The notes under the pieces were generated by a model. It was given only the letters and a program-made list of their open reading frames with translations, was not told the DNA's origin and searched no databases. A stretch of DNA of 64,000 bases from Oenanthe sinensis (taxonomy: Eukaryota; Streptophyta; Magnoliopsida; Apiales; Apiaceae), in the NCBI GenBank assembly GCA_028671895.1, contig CM053813.1, positions 13,578,001-13,642,000 on the forward strand, given 5' to 3'. Positions within the stretch are counted from its first letter, which is position 1. Each line of letters begins with the position of its first letter. Position numbers and translations under genes: made by a program. Positions 63,930 through 64,000 of this stretch are shown here, piece after piece.

Positions 63930-63943
63930 GGACAATGAGGTCC
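63930..63943 (+). other. AATGAG-loop stem-loop 6 (4-bp stem)
   Basis: GGAC-AATGAG-GTCC: perfect 4-bp stem with its arms inverted in order relative to stem-loops 4 and 5 (GGAC first, not GTCC). This argues against simple duplication of one ancestral copy. Confidence 0.75.
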
Positions 63944-64000
63944 AGTAATAATTTAAAGCATGGTTTTGAGAAAAGATTTTGTTTGAATTATATATAAGCC

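Larger units (their letters stand above)
60962..64000. other. Non-satellite right flank; possibly part of an LTR retrotransposon, no clear gene
   Basis: Sequence character changes at once to ordinary AT-rich, apparently single-copy DNA. No open frame codes for a recognisable protein over 3 kb. Features seen are a TATA-like element with a pyrimidine-rich tract downstream, a short GC-rich island with inverted repeats, AT tracts, recurrent ACCCTG motifs and a set of small stem-loops. A long, ORF-free region with a promoter near its start and many short degenerate repeats fits a long terminal repeat of a plant Ty3/gypsy element. A gene promoter with a long 5' leader or intron would also fit. I saw no LTR terminus (TG...CA with a 5-bp duplication), no primer-binding site and no gag/pol sequence, so the assignment is tentative. 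Confidence 0.4.

Overview
This is almost entirely a non-coding tandem-repeat (satellite DNA) window from a eukaryotic chromosome, most likely a flowering plant. Bases 1 to about 60,961 are one uninterrupted satellite array that is already running at the left edge. The last 3 kb (60,962-64,000) is single-copy-looking, AT-rich sequence without a convincing coding gene. The plant assignment is an inference from the type of satellite, a LINE-like poly(A) insertion and the character of the right flank. No marker gene confirms it.

The satellite monomer is 140 bp and is itself a trimer of related subunits of 50, 40 and 50 bp (here c, a and b). Each subunit is built on a core ACTCGTTYRAAC or GCTCGTTTAAAC. 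The 50-bp subunits differ from the 40-bp one by a 10-bp tail duplication, and many indels in the array are exactly 10 bp. Above the monomer lies a deep hierarchy of higher-order repeats (HORs). A landmark subunit (GTTAGAACATGG) recurs about every 1.35-1.6 kb or twice that in the first 44 kb. On top of it are nested tandem duplications with periods of 1,249, 1,390, 2,916, 1,980/1,990, 5,547 and 5,541 bp (1-31 kb), 1,611, about 6,005, 1,180 and 380 bp (36-45 kb), and 3,400 and 1,440 bp (46-53 kb). The 5,541-bp pair (20.28-31.36 kb) and the 3,400-bp pair (46.09-52.89 kb) look almost identical and must be recent. From about 53 kb to the right edge the monomers are less homogenised, as expected at an array border.

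One foreign insertion interrupts the satellite: a 150-bp fragment at 35,370-35,519 ending in 29 A, flanked by a 15-19 bp target-site duplication. It is the signature of a 5'-truncated LINE-type retrotransposition.

The right flank holds a TATA-like element, a GC-rich inverted repeat, a 15-codon upstream-type ORF, AT-dinucleotide tracts, recurrent ACCCTG motifs and a family of small perfect stem-loops that share the loop AATGAG (or AATGAA) while their stems differ. The latter is the least expected signal in the window. The flank may be part of a long terminal repeat of an LTR retrotransposon, or a promoter with long untranslated leader; neither can be proven from the window. Numerous short reverse-strand ORFs of 60-113 codons in the array are by-products of the repeat and are not annotated as genes.
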